Positions 16,002 through 23,661 of a stretch of DNA of 64,000 nt are shown one piece after another. Source of the DNA: Oscillospiraceae bacterium. Lineage in GTDB: Bacteria; Bacillota; Clostridia; Oscillospirales; Oscillospiraceae. The notes beneath the pieces were generated by a model, which worked only from the letters and a program-made list of their open reading frames with translations, did not search any database and had not been told where the DNA came from. Position numbers and translations under genes: made by a program. How positions within the stretch are numbered: the stretch's first letter is position 1; the number at the start of each line of letters is the position of its first letter. Where the stretch lies: contig SVMI01000002.1 in the NCBI GenBank assembly GCA_015067495.1, forward strand, positions 62,001 through 126,000, in the 5' to 3' direction.

Positions 16002-17309
16002 TCAGGTTTCGGTTTCTTCCTGCTTGGGCGGATACAGACGGAGGATGCAGGTGTACTTGACACCCTCATGCTCGGTATAAACCTCGATCTGCTTATACTC
16101 CGTAATGTCGAGCGCGGTAATCTTGTTGCCATCGATCTCCACAAAGCCATCTTCACTTGCTACCCACTCGATATCCTGAACCTTGGAGCTGTCAGGATTC
16201 TTCAGGTACAGATAGAGTGGTGGGTCACCGGAGTACAAAGTCACATCTTCACTGCTGATGTAGATACCGGGTTCTTCATCGGGATCTGCCGCGTCAAAGC
16301 TGCAGCGGACGATGCAGGTAGCCATCTGATCGCCGAGTACAGCGGTAACTGTGGTCGTACCGCGGTCAACGCCGGTCACAACACCATTGACAACGGTCGC
16401 AACAGCGGGGTCAGCAACTGTCCATGTGATATCCGATGCCTTGACCTGATCGGTGTCCCTGAACAGACGCCATGTTTCACCTTCATAGCTGAGGGTAAAG
16501 TCAGATCTGTTGAGCTTCAGCTCAAATCCTGCGGGAGCAGAAGGCGTAGGCTCGGTAGGTTCGCTGGAAGGCTCTGGCTCGCCGAAGGTGCAGATGACAG
16601 TACATTCCTTGCTCAGTTCACCGCAGGTAACGGTGATCACTGCCTGACCGTGTCCGACGGGGGTAATGAGACCGTTGCGGTCAACGATCGCGACATTGGG
16701 GTCGGAGGAAGCAAATTCCACAACATCCGTCATATTCAGCGGCTCTGTCTGAACCTGCAGCAGATACTGCTCATTCTCACTCTTCAGCTCGACCATCAGG
16801 CTGCCGATCTCCAGCTTGGTGCAGGGGATCTTTTCCGCATCCGACGGATCGGTAACAGCAGGATTGCTGTCGGAAGGATTGGGATCGCTGGGGTTGGGCT
16901 TGTCAGTCATTCCCGAAAGGAACACCGTAACACCGATGTACACGACGACCATAACGATCGCCAGAAGCAGAACGATCACAACCGCGATCAGACCCTTATT
17001 ATTCTCCTGCGGAGCTTCTTCCTTACGCTCTGTTCTGCGGCGACGCTCCGGCTGCTCTCTGCGCTCCGGCAGCTTACGCTCGGGAATCTTCACTTCCGGC
17101 TCCTCCGCCACGGGACGTCTTTGGTTGCCCTTTGCAAAGCGACCGCCTTTGCCGCCCCGGCTGGAGATGGGGAACGGGTCAGCAGGTGCCTTTGCAGGCT
17201 CGTCGGGAACGATCACAGCATCAGCGGACTTTGCACAGCCGCAAAGAGGACACTGCTCGTCAGTTTCAGGAAAAGATGTGCCACACACATCGCAAATAAC
17301 CTTACTCAT
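16002..17309 (-). CDS. Zinc-ribbon membrane protein with Big2-type extracellular domains
   Basis: The 435-residue protein has a cytoplasmic N-terminal zinc ribbon (C-x2-C at ICDVCG, then CPLCGCA, residues 6-24), a basic/Glu-rich linker (about 45-100), one transmembrane segment (about 105-132), and an extracellular part. That part holds two or three bacterial Ig-like (Big2) modules with the typical ASSDPNVAIVDRNGLITPVG and AVATVVNGVVTGVDRG signatures, separated by Pro/Ser/Glu linkers, and a final beta-rich segment. The start at 17309 follows AGGAGG. The target is unknown; the fold suggests a cell-surface adhesion or envelope-sensing role. It faces the kinase-like gene at 17529, which has the same cytoplasm-TM-surface design. 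Confidence 0.8.
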   Translation of the reverse strand: MSKVICDVCGTSFPETDEQCPLCGCAKSADAVIVPDEPAKAPADPFPISSRGGKGGRFAKGNQRRPVAEEPEVKIPERKLPERREQPERRRRTERKEEAPQENNKGLIAVVIVLLLAIVMVVVYIGVTVFLSGMTDKPNPSDPNPSDSNPAVTDPSDAEKIPCTKLEIGSLMVELKSENEQYLLQVQTEPLNMTDVVEFASSDPNVAIVDRNGLITPVGHGQAVITVTCGELSKECTVICTFGEPEPSSEPTEPTPSAPAGFELKLNRSDFTLSYEGETWRLFRDTDQVKASDITWTVADPAVATVVNGVVTGVDRGTTTVTAVLGDQMATCIVRCSFDAADPDEEPGIYISSEDVTLYSGDPPLYLYLKNPDSSKVQDIEWVASEDGFVEIDGNKITALDITEYKQIEVYTEHEGVKYTCILRLYPPKQEETET

Positions 17310-17355
17310 AGATAGACCTCCTATCCGGCACAAAGGCATGTGCCGATTTGCAGAT

Positions 17356-17384
17356 ATTATATCACACCCCATGTCCGATTGCAA
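17356..17384 (-). promoter_or_regulatory. Sigma-A-type promoter of the zinc-ribbon gene
   Basis: Minus strand TTGCAA (17379-17384), 17 bases, TATAAT (17356-17361). The leader includes a small 6-bp hairpin at 17327-17344. Confidence 0.75.
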
Positions 17385-17467
17385 GTACGCAAAAAACGAA
17401 ACCGCAGGATAATTCAAAATTCGCACAATTTTCTTCCTTTACGGCATAAAAAACACGGGATTAATAG

Positions 17468-17496
17468 TTGCTTTTTTACGGAAAATAGAGTAAAAT
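17468..17496 (+). promoter_or_regulatory. Sigma-A-type promoter of the kinase-like gene
   Basis: TTGCTT (17468-17473), 17 bases, TAAAAT (17491-17496), about 32 bases before the ATG at 17529. Confidence 0.65.
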
Positions 17497-17528
17497 AAAC
17501 TTTAGACTATACCCGAAGGAAAGAGGCG

Positions 17529-20495
17529 ATGACTTTGTCTGAACCGCAACTGATCTCTCCCCTGCTCGACGGCTTCGTCATGGGCGATCCCATCAGCGAG
17601 CATAACGGCATTTGCTGCTGTCCGGCAATGCACTTGGAGACAAACAGCAAATATATTGTGAAAATCATTTCTGTTCCCGCTTCTCAGGCGAAGCTGGACG
17701 CGCTGCTTCTTGCCGGCGCATTTACAGATAAAGAGTCTGCACTAACGTACTTTCAGGAGCTGGCAAATGACGTGACTGAGGAAGCTGCTCTGCTGCAGCG
17801 GCTGTCCCGTTTTGAAGGCTTTGTGTCCTATGAGGACTGGCAGGTCGTTCCTATGGAAGAAGGAACCGGCTTTGACGTTTACCTGCTCAGCCCCTATCGT
17901 CCCACGCTGGAGGGGCTGATCAAGCGTAACGAGCTGACCCATCTTGGCGCGGTCAATCTTGGTCTGGATCTGTGCGCGGCATTGTCCGTTGCCCGCCGGT
18001 TTGGTCATATCTATGCTGACCTGCAGCCGAGTAACATCCATATCTGCAACGACCGGGAATACCGCATCGGTGATCTGGGCTTTATCAGCATCAGCTCCCT
18101 GCCCTATGCCTCTCTGCCCGATAAGTACCGCAGCAGCTATACCCCCAACGAGATCGCCGACGCTTATTCCGCCCTGAACGAAACGCTGGATACATACGCC
18201 GTGGGCATGATCCTCTATCAGGCATATAACGACGGTCGCCTGCCGCCGGTGAGTATGCAGCTGCAGCCGCCCCGTTATGCCGATCCCGAGCTTTCCGAGA
18301 TCATCCTCAAGGCTTGCTCCATAGAACCCTCTGAGCGCTGGCAGGAACCTATGCAAATGGGACAGGCTCTGATCAGCTATCTGCAGCGCAACAGTGTAAA
18401 CGATGTTCCCATCGTTCCTCAGACCGAGCCGGAAGAAGCTCCCGTTGAAGAATTGACCGCAGAAGAAGATGTCGAGCCTTCCACGGATGAGATCATTGCC
18501 GAGGTCGACGGTGTTCTGGATGCCGTTCCCCTTCTGGCGGTTACGGAAGAGGCGGACGAGGCTGTTGAAGAAACTGCCGAGGAGAAATCCGAGGAGGAGG
18601 CCACCGAGGATACTGCCCCGGAAGAAGCCGCTGAGGATGCAGATACGCAAGCCTCAGCGGAGGTTGCCGAGGAAATCGTTGATGATGATACCGAAGCACC
18701 TTCTGATGAAGAACTTCCTGACGCTCCCCCTGTGCAAGAGGATCAGGACGATGACGTTACTGTCATCCTCGCGCAGGCAGACGACATTATTTCCCATGAG
18801 CTTCCCACCCCCGTGATCGAAGTACCCCAGATCGAGATCACAATGCCCGAGGAGCCTTCGCAGGCAGAGGAAACGGAAGAAGTGTGCGAAACCCCCGCCG
18901 ACGGCGTGGAAGAAGAGAATACCGAAAAGGTGAACGAAGCCAGCACCGATGCAGCTCCCAAGAAGCGTCATCGCGGTTTGACCGCATTCCTTGTGACGAT
19001 CTCTGTGATCGCTGTGCTTTTGCTGGGCGGCTTCCTGTTCTACGAACACTACTACCTGCAGGTGGTCAATGATATCATCCTCTCCGGCACGGAAGGCAAC
19101 CTGACTGTCACTCTGGACAGCACGATTGCCGACGAGAAGCTGACCATCCTCTGCACCGACATCTACGGCAACACCATGCGCCGTCCCGTTGTAAACGGCA
19201 CAGCTTCCTTTGAAGGATTGAAGCCGGGTACATCCTACACCCTGCAAGTGCGCATCGCAGGCTTCCACAAGCTGCTCGGCAAGACAGTAGAGACCTACAC
19301 CACTGCACCGCAAACAGTCATTGGCAATTTTGTTGCCGCCACCGGCCCGGAAGACGGCTCTGTCATTCTCAGCTTCACGGTGCAGGGTCCTGACACAAAT
19401 CAGTGGCAGGTGCATTATGAAGCCGCAGACGAGCCTGCACGCACCGCAACCTTCACCGGTCACATGGTCACCCTGACCGGTCTGACCGTTGGCAAGGAGT
19501 ACACCTTCACCCTCGAGCCTGTTTTGGAGCTGTACGTAAGCGGCACAGATTCCATCCGGCATGTTGCCAGCGAGATCGTCTATGCACAGAATCTGCAGAT
19601 CCTCGGCATTCACAACGACGCGCTGCATGTCACATGGACTGCGCCGGAGGGTATCAGCGTGTCCGAATGGACTGTCCGCTGCTACAACGACACCGGCTAT
19701 GATCACACCTTCACTACAAAGGAATTGACCGCAGTATTTGAAAACGTCGATCCTGCCTCCGCCTATACAGTCGAGGTAACCGCAGCCGGCATGACTGTCG
19801 GCGCGCGCACCTATTTGTCTGCCAACTCCATCACGTTTCAGGAGATCCTCGTAGAGGCACCTGACCGCAATCACCTGAGCGTTCAGTGGAGCTACGAAGG
19901 TACTGCCCCCGAAGGTGGCTGGCTGCTGCTCTACAGCATTGGTATGAACACCGAGCAGAAGGTCGTTAAGTGTGACGAGACCAGCGGCATCATCACACCT
20001 TTGATCCCCGGTGCCCACTATACCATCACCGTTCAGCCTGCAAACGGTGTGACCGTCTTTGACGACACTGTCGAATTTGACGCGCCGGAAGCCCCCGGCT
20101 TCAGCGGCTATTGGGTCAATGCAGAAGATATTCTCTTTGACATGTGCATCACCCCCGATGTGGAAAACTGGGACCGTTTTGATGTTGCAAATGAGGATTA
20201 TACCACCACCTTCAAGGTCGGAAGCAGCGCATCCTTTGTGATGCACCTGACCCGTGAGTACACCACCTCTGACGATGAGATCATCACCCTGTTCGTGGTT
20301 CGCGACCGAGAGGGTAAGATCATCAGCAATGCAACAGAAACGCGGACATGGTCAGAAATGTGGTACAGAGGCTACGGTAAGCTGACCCTTCCCTTCCTGC
20401 CCACAGAGCCCGGCGGATATACCGTATGGATCTACTTCAACGGCACAGCAGCTACAAGCCGCAGCTTTGAAGTGGTCGCAGCTGACATAGCTTAA
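17529..20495 (+). CDS. Membrane protein: kinase-like domain, TM segment, fibronectin-like repeats
   Basis: The 988-residue protein has a Ser/Thr kinase-like domain at about residues 10-295, an acidic Glu/Ala-rich linker (295-470), a transmembrane segment (about 483-505) and an extracellular part of several fibronectin type III-like repeats. In the kinase fold, a Lys is present in YIVKII (near 44), the catalytic loop reads YADLQPSN (near 161; Asp and Asn kept, Lys replaced by Gln), and DFG is DLG (near 181). The Gly-rich loop is poorly formed. It may be a weak or inactive kinase. The design resembles PrkC/PknB-type receptors but with FN3 instead of PASTA repeats. It is monocistronic with its own promoter and terminator. 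Substrate and ligand are unknown. Confidence 0.8.
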   Translation: MTLSEPQLISPLLDGFVMGDPISEHNGICCCPAMHLETNSKYIVKIISVPASQAKLDALLLAGAFTDKESALTYFQELANDVTEEAALLQRLSRFEGFVSYEDWQVVPMEEGTGFDVYLLSPYRPTLEGLIKRNELTHLGAVNLGLDLCAALSVARRFGHIYADLQPSNIHICNDREYRIGDLGFISISSLPYASLPDKYRSSYTPNEIADAYSALNETLDTYAVGMILYQAYNDGRLPPVSMQLQPPRYADPELSEIILKACSIEPSERWQEPMQMGQALISYLQRNSVNDVPIVPQTEPEEAPVEELTAEEDVEPSTDEIIAEVDGVLDAVPLLAVTEEADEAVEETAEEKSEEEATEDTAPEEAAEDADTQASAEVAEEIVDDDTEAPSDEELPDAPPVQEDQDDDVTVILAQADDIISHELPTPVIEVPQIEITMPEEPSQAEETEEVCETPADGVEEENTEKVNEASTDAAPKKRHRGLTAFLVTISVIAVLLLGGFLFYEHYYLQVVNDIILSGTEGNLTVTLDSTIADEKLTILCTDIYGNTMRRPVVNGTASFEGLKPGTSYTLQVRIAGFHKLLGKTVETYTTAPQTVIGNFVAATGPEDGSVILSFTVQGPDTNQWQVHYEAADEPARTATFTGHMVTLTGLTVGKEYTFTLEPVLELYVSGTDSIRHVASEIVYAQNLQILGIHNDALHVTWTAPEGISVSEWTVRCYNDTGYDHTFTTKELTAVFENVDPASAYTVEVTAAGMTVGARTYLSANSITFQEILVEAPDRNHLSVQWSYEGTAPEGGWLLLYSIGMNTEQKVVKCDETSGIITPLIPGAHYTITVQPANGVTVFDDTVEFDAPEAPGFSGYWVNAEDILFDMCITPDVENWDRFDVANEDYTTTFKVGSSASFVMHLTREYTTSDDEIITLFVVRDREGKIISNATETRTWSEMWYRGYGKLTLPFLPTEPGGYTVWIYFNGTAATSRSFEVVAADIA

Positions 20496-20498
20496 CTG

Positions 20499-20526
20499 AA
20501 AGTGGAGCAGTTTTCTGCTCCACTTT
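20499..20526 (+). terminator. Terminator after the kinase-like gene
   Basis: A 12-bp perfect stem (20499-20510 with 20515-20526, loop TTTT) followed by CATTTTTTT, 3 bases past the stop codon. Confidence 0.9.
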
Positions 20527-20548
20527 TCATTTTTTTGTGTTTTAACTC

Positions 20549-20577
20549 TTGCAATCTGAAAAACACGGTGCTATAAT
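20549..20577 (+). promoter_or_regulatory. Sigma-A-type promoter of the aromatic operon
   Basis: TTGCAA (20549-20554), 17-base spacer, TATAAT (20572-20577). Transcription would begin near 20584, giving a leader RNA of about 200 bases before aroF. Confidence 0.8.
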
Positions 20578-20607
20578 AATACAAAATTCGTGTGGAGGTC
20601 ATTTCGA

Positions 20608-20676
20608 ATGACTGTCATTTCTTCTGCTGCAAAGTTTTTTTACTTTAACTATTACTTTTTTTACATGAAAAAGTAA
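20608..20676 (+). CDS. Phe/Tyr-rich leader peptide of the aromatic operon
   Basis: The open frame encodes 22 residues from ATG 20608 to TAA 20676, with GGAGG 9 bases before the start. Residues 10-19 read FFYFNYYFFY, so nine of ten codons are Phe or Tyr, and all five Phe codons are TTT. No Trp codon is present. This matches the operon, which makes Phe and Tyr and carries no Trp genes. It would serve as the ribosome-stalling sensor of an attenuator, as the pheA and pheST leader peptides do in enteric bacteria. A stable product is not expected. Confidence 0.8.
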   Translation: MTVISSAAKFFYFNYYFFYMKK

Positions 20677-20679
20677 TAG
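20649..20679 (+). other. Hairpin within the leader-peptide codons
   Basis: A perfect 12-bp inverted repeat (20649-20660 with 20668-20679, 7-base loop) spans the Tyr-Tyr-Phe-Phe-Tyr codons and the leader stop codon. It is A/T-rich. A ribosome stalled on the run would melt it. Confidence 0.75.
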
Positions 20680-20724
20680 CGTTTTGTGCTGCAGAAATTT
20701 CACGGACCAAGCATTGTATTGATC

Positions 20725-20758
20725 TTGCGTTGCACGATTCGCCTCTCGTGCAACGCAA
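20725..20758 (+). terminator. Attenuator terminator before aroF
   Basis: A perfect 13-bp stem (20725-20737 with 20746-20758) with an 8-base loop is followed by TTTTTATTTT. It ends 24 bases before the aroF start, so it must be read through for operon expression. Confidence 0.92.
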
Positions 20759-20782
20759 TTTTTATTTTGGGAGATGTTAATT

Positions 20783-21784
20783 ATGATCGCAATTCTCAAG
20801 CACGGTACGACCCCTGAGCAGACCCAGCACCTTGTCAAGTGGCTGGAACACCTGAACATTGGTGTGCATATCTCCGAAGGTGAGGAAGTAACCGTCCTCG
20901 GTCTGATCGGCGACACCAGCCGCATCGACATGGATCTTCTCAGTTCCTTGGACATCGTCGAAACAGTCAAGCGAGTTTCTGAGCCTTTTAAGCAGGTCAA
21001 CCGTAAATTTCATCCGCTGGATACAGTGATTGAGATCGGCGACGCCAAGATCGGCGGCGGACATTTTGCCATGATCGCAGGCCCCTGCAGCGTTGAGTCT
21101 GAGGAGCAGATCATTGGAGTCGCTATGGCGGTCAAGCAGGCGGGAGCAAATATCCTGCGCGGCGGTGCATTTAAGCCCAGAACCTCTCCCTATGCCTTTC
21201 AGGGCATGAAGGACGAGGGCATCAAGCTGCTTCTGAAGGCGAAGGAGGCAACAGGTCTGCCCATCGTCACAGAAATCATGAACATCAGCACGCTGGATCT
21301 GTTTGCAGATGTGGATGTGATTCAGGTCGGTGCGCGGAATATGCAGAATTTTGATCTTCTGAAGGAACTGGGCAAAACCAACAAGCCGATCCTTCTTAAG
21401 CGCGGTCTTGCCAATACGCTGCAGGAGCTTCTGATGAGTGCCGAGTACATTCTGAGCGAGGGCAATGAAAACGTCATCCTCTGTGAGCGCGGCATCCGTA
21501 CCTTCGAGACTGTCACCCGTAACACTTTGGATCTGTCGGCAGTCCCTGCTCTTCACGAGCTTAGCCACCTGCCGGTGGTGGTCGATCCCAGCCACGCAAC
21601 AGGCAAGGCAAAGCTTGTTCCCTCCATGGCATTCGCCGCAACAGCCGCTGGCGCAGACGGCATCATGGTGGAGGTACACAACAATCCCGCGTGCGCCCTG
21701 TGCGACGGTGCCCAATCCCTGACGCCGGAGCAGTTTGCCGCACTGCACAGGAAGGTAATGCAGATCAGAGAGGTTATCCTATGA
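20783..21784 (+). CDS. aroF: 3-deoxy-7-phosphoheptulonate synthase (type I-beta DAHP synthase)
   Basis: The 333-residue enzyme condenses PEP and erythrose-4-phosphate, the committed shikimate step. Residues 1-70 form a ferredoxin-like (ACT-like) regulatory domain, then the barrel has AGPCSVES near residue 96, GGAFKPRTSPYAFQG near 129, KRG near 199 and VDPSHATGK near 269. The extra N-terminal domain is seen in Thermotoga-type enzymes that are feedback-inhibited by Tyr or Phe. The ATG at 20783 has GGGAG 9 bases upstream; an ATG nine bases earlier would sit on top of that site. It overlaps tyrA by 4 bases. Confidence 0.96.
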   Translation: MIAILKHGTTPEQTQHLVKWLEHLNIGVHISEGEEVTVLGLIGDTSRIDMDLLSSLDIVETVKRVSEPFKQVNRKFHPLDTVIEIGDAKIGGGHFAMIAGPCSVESEEQIIGVAMAVKQAGANILRGGAFKPRTSPYAFQGMKDEGIKLLLKAKEATGLPIVTEIMNISTLDLFADVDVIQVGARNMQNFDLLKELGKTNKPILLKRGLANTLQELLMSAEYILSEGNENVILCERGIRTFETVTRNTLDLSAVPALHELSHLPVVVDPSHATGKAKLVPSMAFAATAAGADGIMVEVHNNPACALCDGAQSLTPEQFAALHRKVMQIREVIL

Positions 21785-22611
21785 ACGTCGGTATTCTCGG
21801 ACTGGGATTGATCGGCGGATCAATGGCACGTGCCTTCTCAAAGGCGGGTCACACCGTCCTTGCCGCAGAACGGGACGAGTCCATTTTGGAATTTGCCTGC
21901 CTTGCCGGTGCAGTAAACGGGCAGCTGGATGAAGCATCGATCCCCAAATGTGATCTGATCCTGCTTGCAATCTATCCCGAGGGCTGCGTTCAATGGCTGG
22001 AAAAATTTGCCCATCTGATCCGCAAGGATGCCCTCGTCATGGATCTGTGCGGTACGAAAGAACGGGTTTGCAATGCCTGCTTTCAGCTGTCGGAACAATA
22101 CGGCTTTACATTCGCAGGTGGGCATCCGATGGCAGGCTCTCACTTTTCCGGCTTCAAGTACAGCCGTTCCAATCTGTTTCAGGGCGCACCGATGGTCATT
22201 GTACCGCCCCGCTTTGATGATATTGCGCTGCTTGATCGGATCAAAACAGCACTTGATCCCTGCAATTTCGGCTTCTTCTCTGTATGTACGGCGCAGGAGC
22301 ATGACAAAACCATTGCCTTCACCTCACAAATGCCCCACGTGCTGAGCAATGCCTATATCAAATCCCCTACCGCATCCGCGCACAAGGGCTTCTCCGCCGG
22401 CAGCTACAAGGATCTGACCCGTGTGGCATGGCTGCATCCGCAGATGTGGGCGCAGCTTTGCATGGAAAACAGAGAGAATATGCTCTTTGAGCTGGATACT
22501 TATATCGAAAGCCTTCTTTCTTACCGCAAGGCTCTGGAAACAAACGACACCGAAACGCTGATTGCCCTCTTTGATGAGGGTCGCAAACGCAAAGAGGAAG
22601 TGGACGGATGA
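21781..22611 (+). CDS. tyrA: Prephenate dehydrogenase
   Basis: The 276-residue NAD(P)-dependent enzyme oxidatively decarboxylates prephenate to 4-hydroxyphenylpyruvate, the tyrosine branch. It has the Rossmann motif GLGLIGGSMARAF at residues 6-18, the signature HPMAGSHFSGF near 117 and a helical C-terminal dimerisation domain. No ACT domain is attached, so direct Tyr feedback is less expected than in long forms. ATGA overlaps link it to aroF upstream and aroB downstream. Confidence 0.94.
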   Translation: MNVGILGLGLIGGSMARAFSKAGHTVLAAERDESILEFACLAGAVNGQLDEASIPKCDLILLAIYPEGCVQWLEKFAHLIRKDALVMDLCGTKERVCNACFQLSEQYGFTFAGGHPMAGSHFSGFKYSRSNLFQGAPMVIVPPRFDDIALLDRIKTALDPCNFGFFSVCTAQEHDKTIAFTSQMPHVLSNAYIKSPTASAHKGFSAGSYKDLTRVAWLHPQMWAQLCMENRENMLFELDTYIESLLSYRKALETNDTETLIALFDEGRKRKEEVDG

Positions 22612-23660
22612 ATACGATCAAAGTTGATACCGCCTCGGCGTATGAAGTCAAGGTCGGCAAAAAGCTTCTGAACACACTTGGTGAAGAAGTCGCCGCCGTA
22701 ACAAAGCGTGGTACTGCCGTCATAGTCAGTGACAGCAACGTCTTTCCCTTGTACGGTAACATGGCACAGAAAAGTTTGGAAGACGGCGGTTTTACAGTCT
22801 TTTCCTTCGTTTTTCCCGCAGGAGAAAGCAGCAAAAACGGCACAACCTATCTCGCCCTGCTGAACTTTCTGGCATCCAAGCAGGTCACCCGCAGTGACTG
22901 TCTGATCGCCCTCGGCGGCGGTGTGGTCGGTGATCTGACCGGGTTTGCCGCGGCGACCTATCTGCGCGGTATCGCCTACATTCAAGTCCCTACCACGTTG
23001 CTTGCGGCTGTGGATTCCTCTGTTGGCGGCAAGACAGCCATCGATCTGGACGCGGGCAAAAACCTCGCCGGTGCATTTTATCAGCCGAGACTTGTGCTTT
23101 GCGACACGGATACCCTCACTTCCCTGCCTCAGGACATCTTTATTGACGGCTGCGCAGAGGTTATCAAGTACGGCATTCTCTACGATGCTGAACTATTTGC
23201 GCACCTGAAGCAGCATGCTCTGGAATTTGACCGGGAAGCAGTTATTACCCGCTGTGTCAGCCTGAAGCGGGACGTGGTGATGGCGGATGAATTTGACCGT
23301 GGCGAACGCATGAAGCTGAACCTCGGTCACACCATCGGGCATGCCGTTGAAGCAGTCAGCAACTTCACCGTTTCTCATGGTAAGGCGGTTGCTATCGGCA
23401 TGGCGATCATTGCACGCAGCGCGGCAAGAAACGGTCTGTGCAGCAAGGAAACATCCGACGAGATCATCGCCCTTCTGGAAGCCTTCGGACTGCCATACAA
23501 TACAGCAGAAACTGCCGGAACCTTACTGTGCGCAGCACTTTCCGACAAAAAACGTGCCGGTGGAACGGTCAACCTGATCATTACGAAGGCAATCGGAGAT
23601 TGCGACATCTGCCCCACCCCCGTCAATGAACTCGAATCTGTGATAGAAGCAGGTCTTTGA
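22608..23660 (+). CDS. aroB: 3-dehydroquinate synthase
   Basis: The 350-residue enzyme converts DAHP to 3-dehydroquinate using NAD and a divalent metal. Recognisable are GGGVVGDLTGFAAATY near residue 103, PTTLLAAVDSSVGGKT near 127, and the metal ligands in EVIKYG (Glu), LGHTIGHAVE (His) and a following SHGKAVAIGM His. Length matches the family. The start codon overlaps the tyrA stop as ATGA, and aroA starts one base after its own stop. Confidence 0.96.
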   Translation: MNTIKVDTASAYEVKVGKKLLNTLGEEVAAVTKRGTAVIVSDSNVFPLYGNMAQKSLEDGGFTVFSFVFPAGESSKNGTTYLALLNFLASKQVTRSDCLIALGGGVVGDLTGFAAATYLRGIAYIQVPTTLLAAVDSSVGGKTAIDLDAGKNLAGAFYQPRLVLCDTDTLTSLPQDIFIDGCAEVIKYGILYDAELFAHLKQHALEFDREAVITRCVSLKRDVVMADEFDRGERMKLNLGHTIGHAVEAVSNFTVSHGKAVAIGMAIIARSAARNGLCSKETSDEIIALLEAFGLPYNTAETAGTLLCAALSDKKRAGGTVNLIITKAIGDCDICPTPVNELESVIEAGL

Positions 23661-23661
23661 T

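Larger units (their letters stand above)
20578..20782 (+). promoter_or_regulatory. Leader-peptide transcription attenuator of the aromatic operon
   Basis: The leader holds, in order, a ribosome binding site (20594-20598), a 22-codon leader peptide with a Phe/Tyr run (20608-20676), a 12-bp hairpin inside that run (20649-20660 with 20668-20679), a spacer and an intrinsic terminator (20725-20758). TTGTGCTGC at 20684-20692 can pair with most of 20729-20737, the left arm of the terminator, and so could form an antiterminator. TTCTGC at 20622-20627 can pair with GCAGAA at 20691-20696 and would block it. Stalling on scarce Phe-tRNA or Tyr-tRNA would open the upstream pairings and favour readthrough. 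No T-box is seen. The pairing scheme is inference; the parts are visible. Confidence 0.8.

Noticed and set aside
20578..20782. T-box riboswitch before aroF
   Set aside because: No T-box sequence (AGGGTGG...ACC) or specifier-loop stem is present; the leader peptide explains the structures better.
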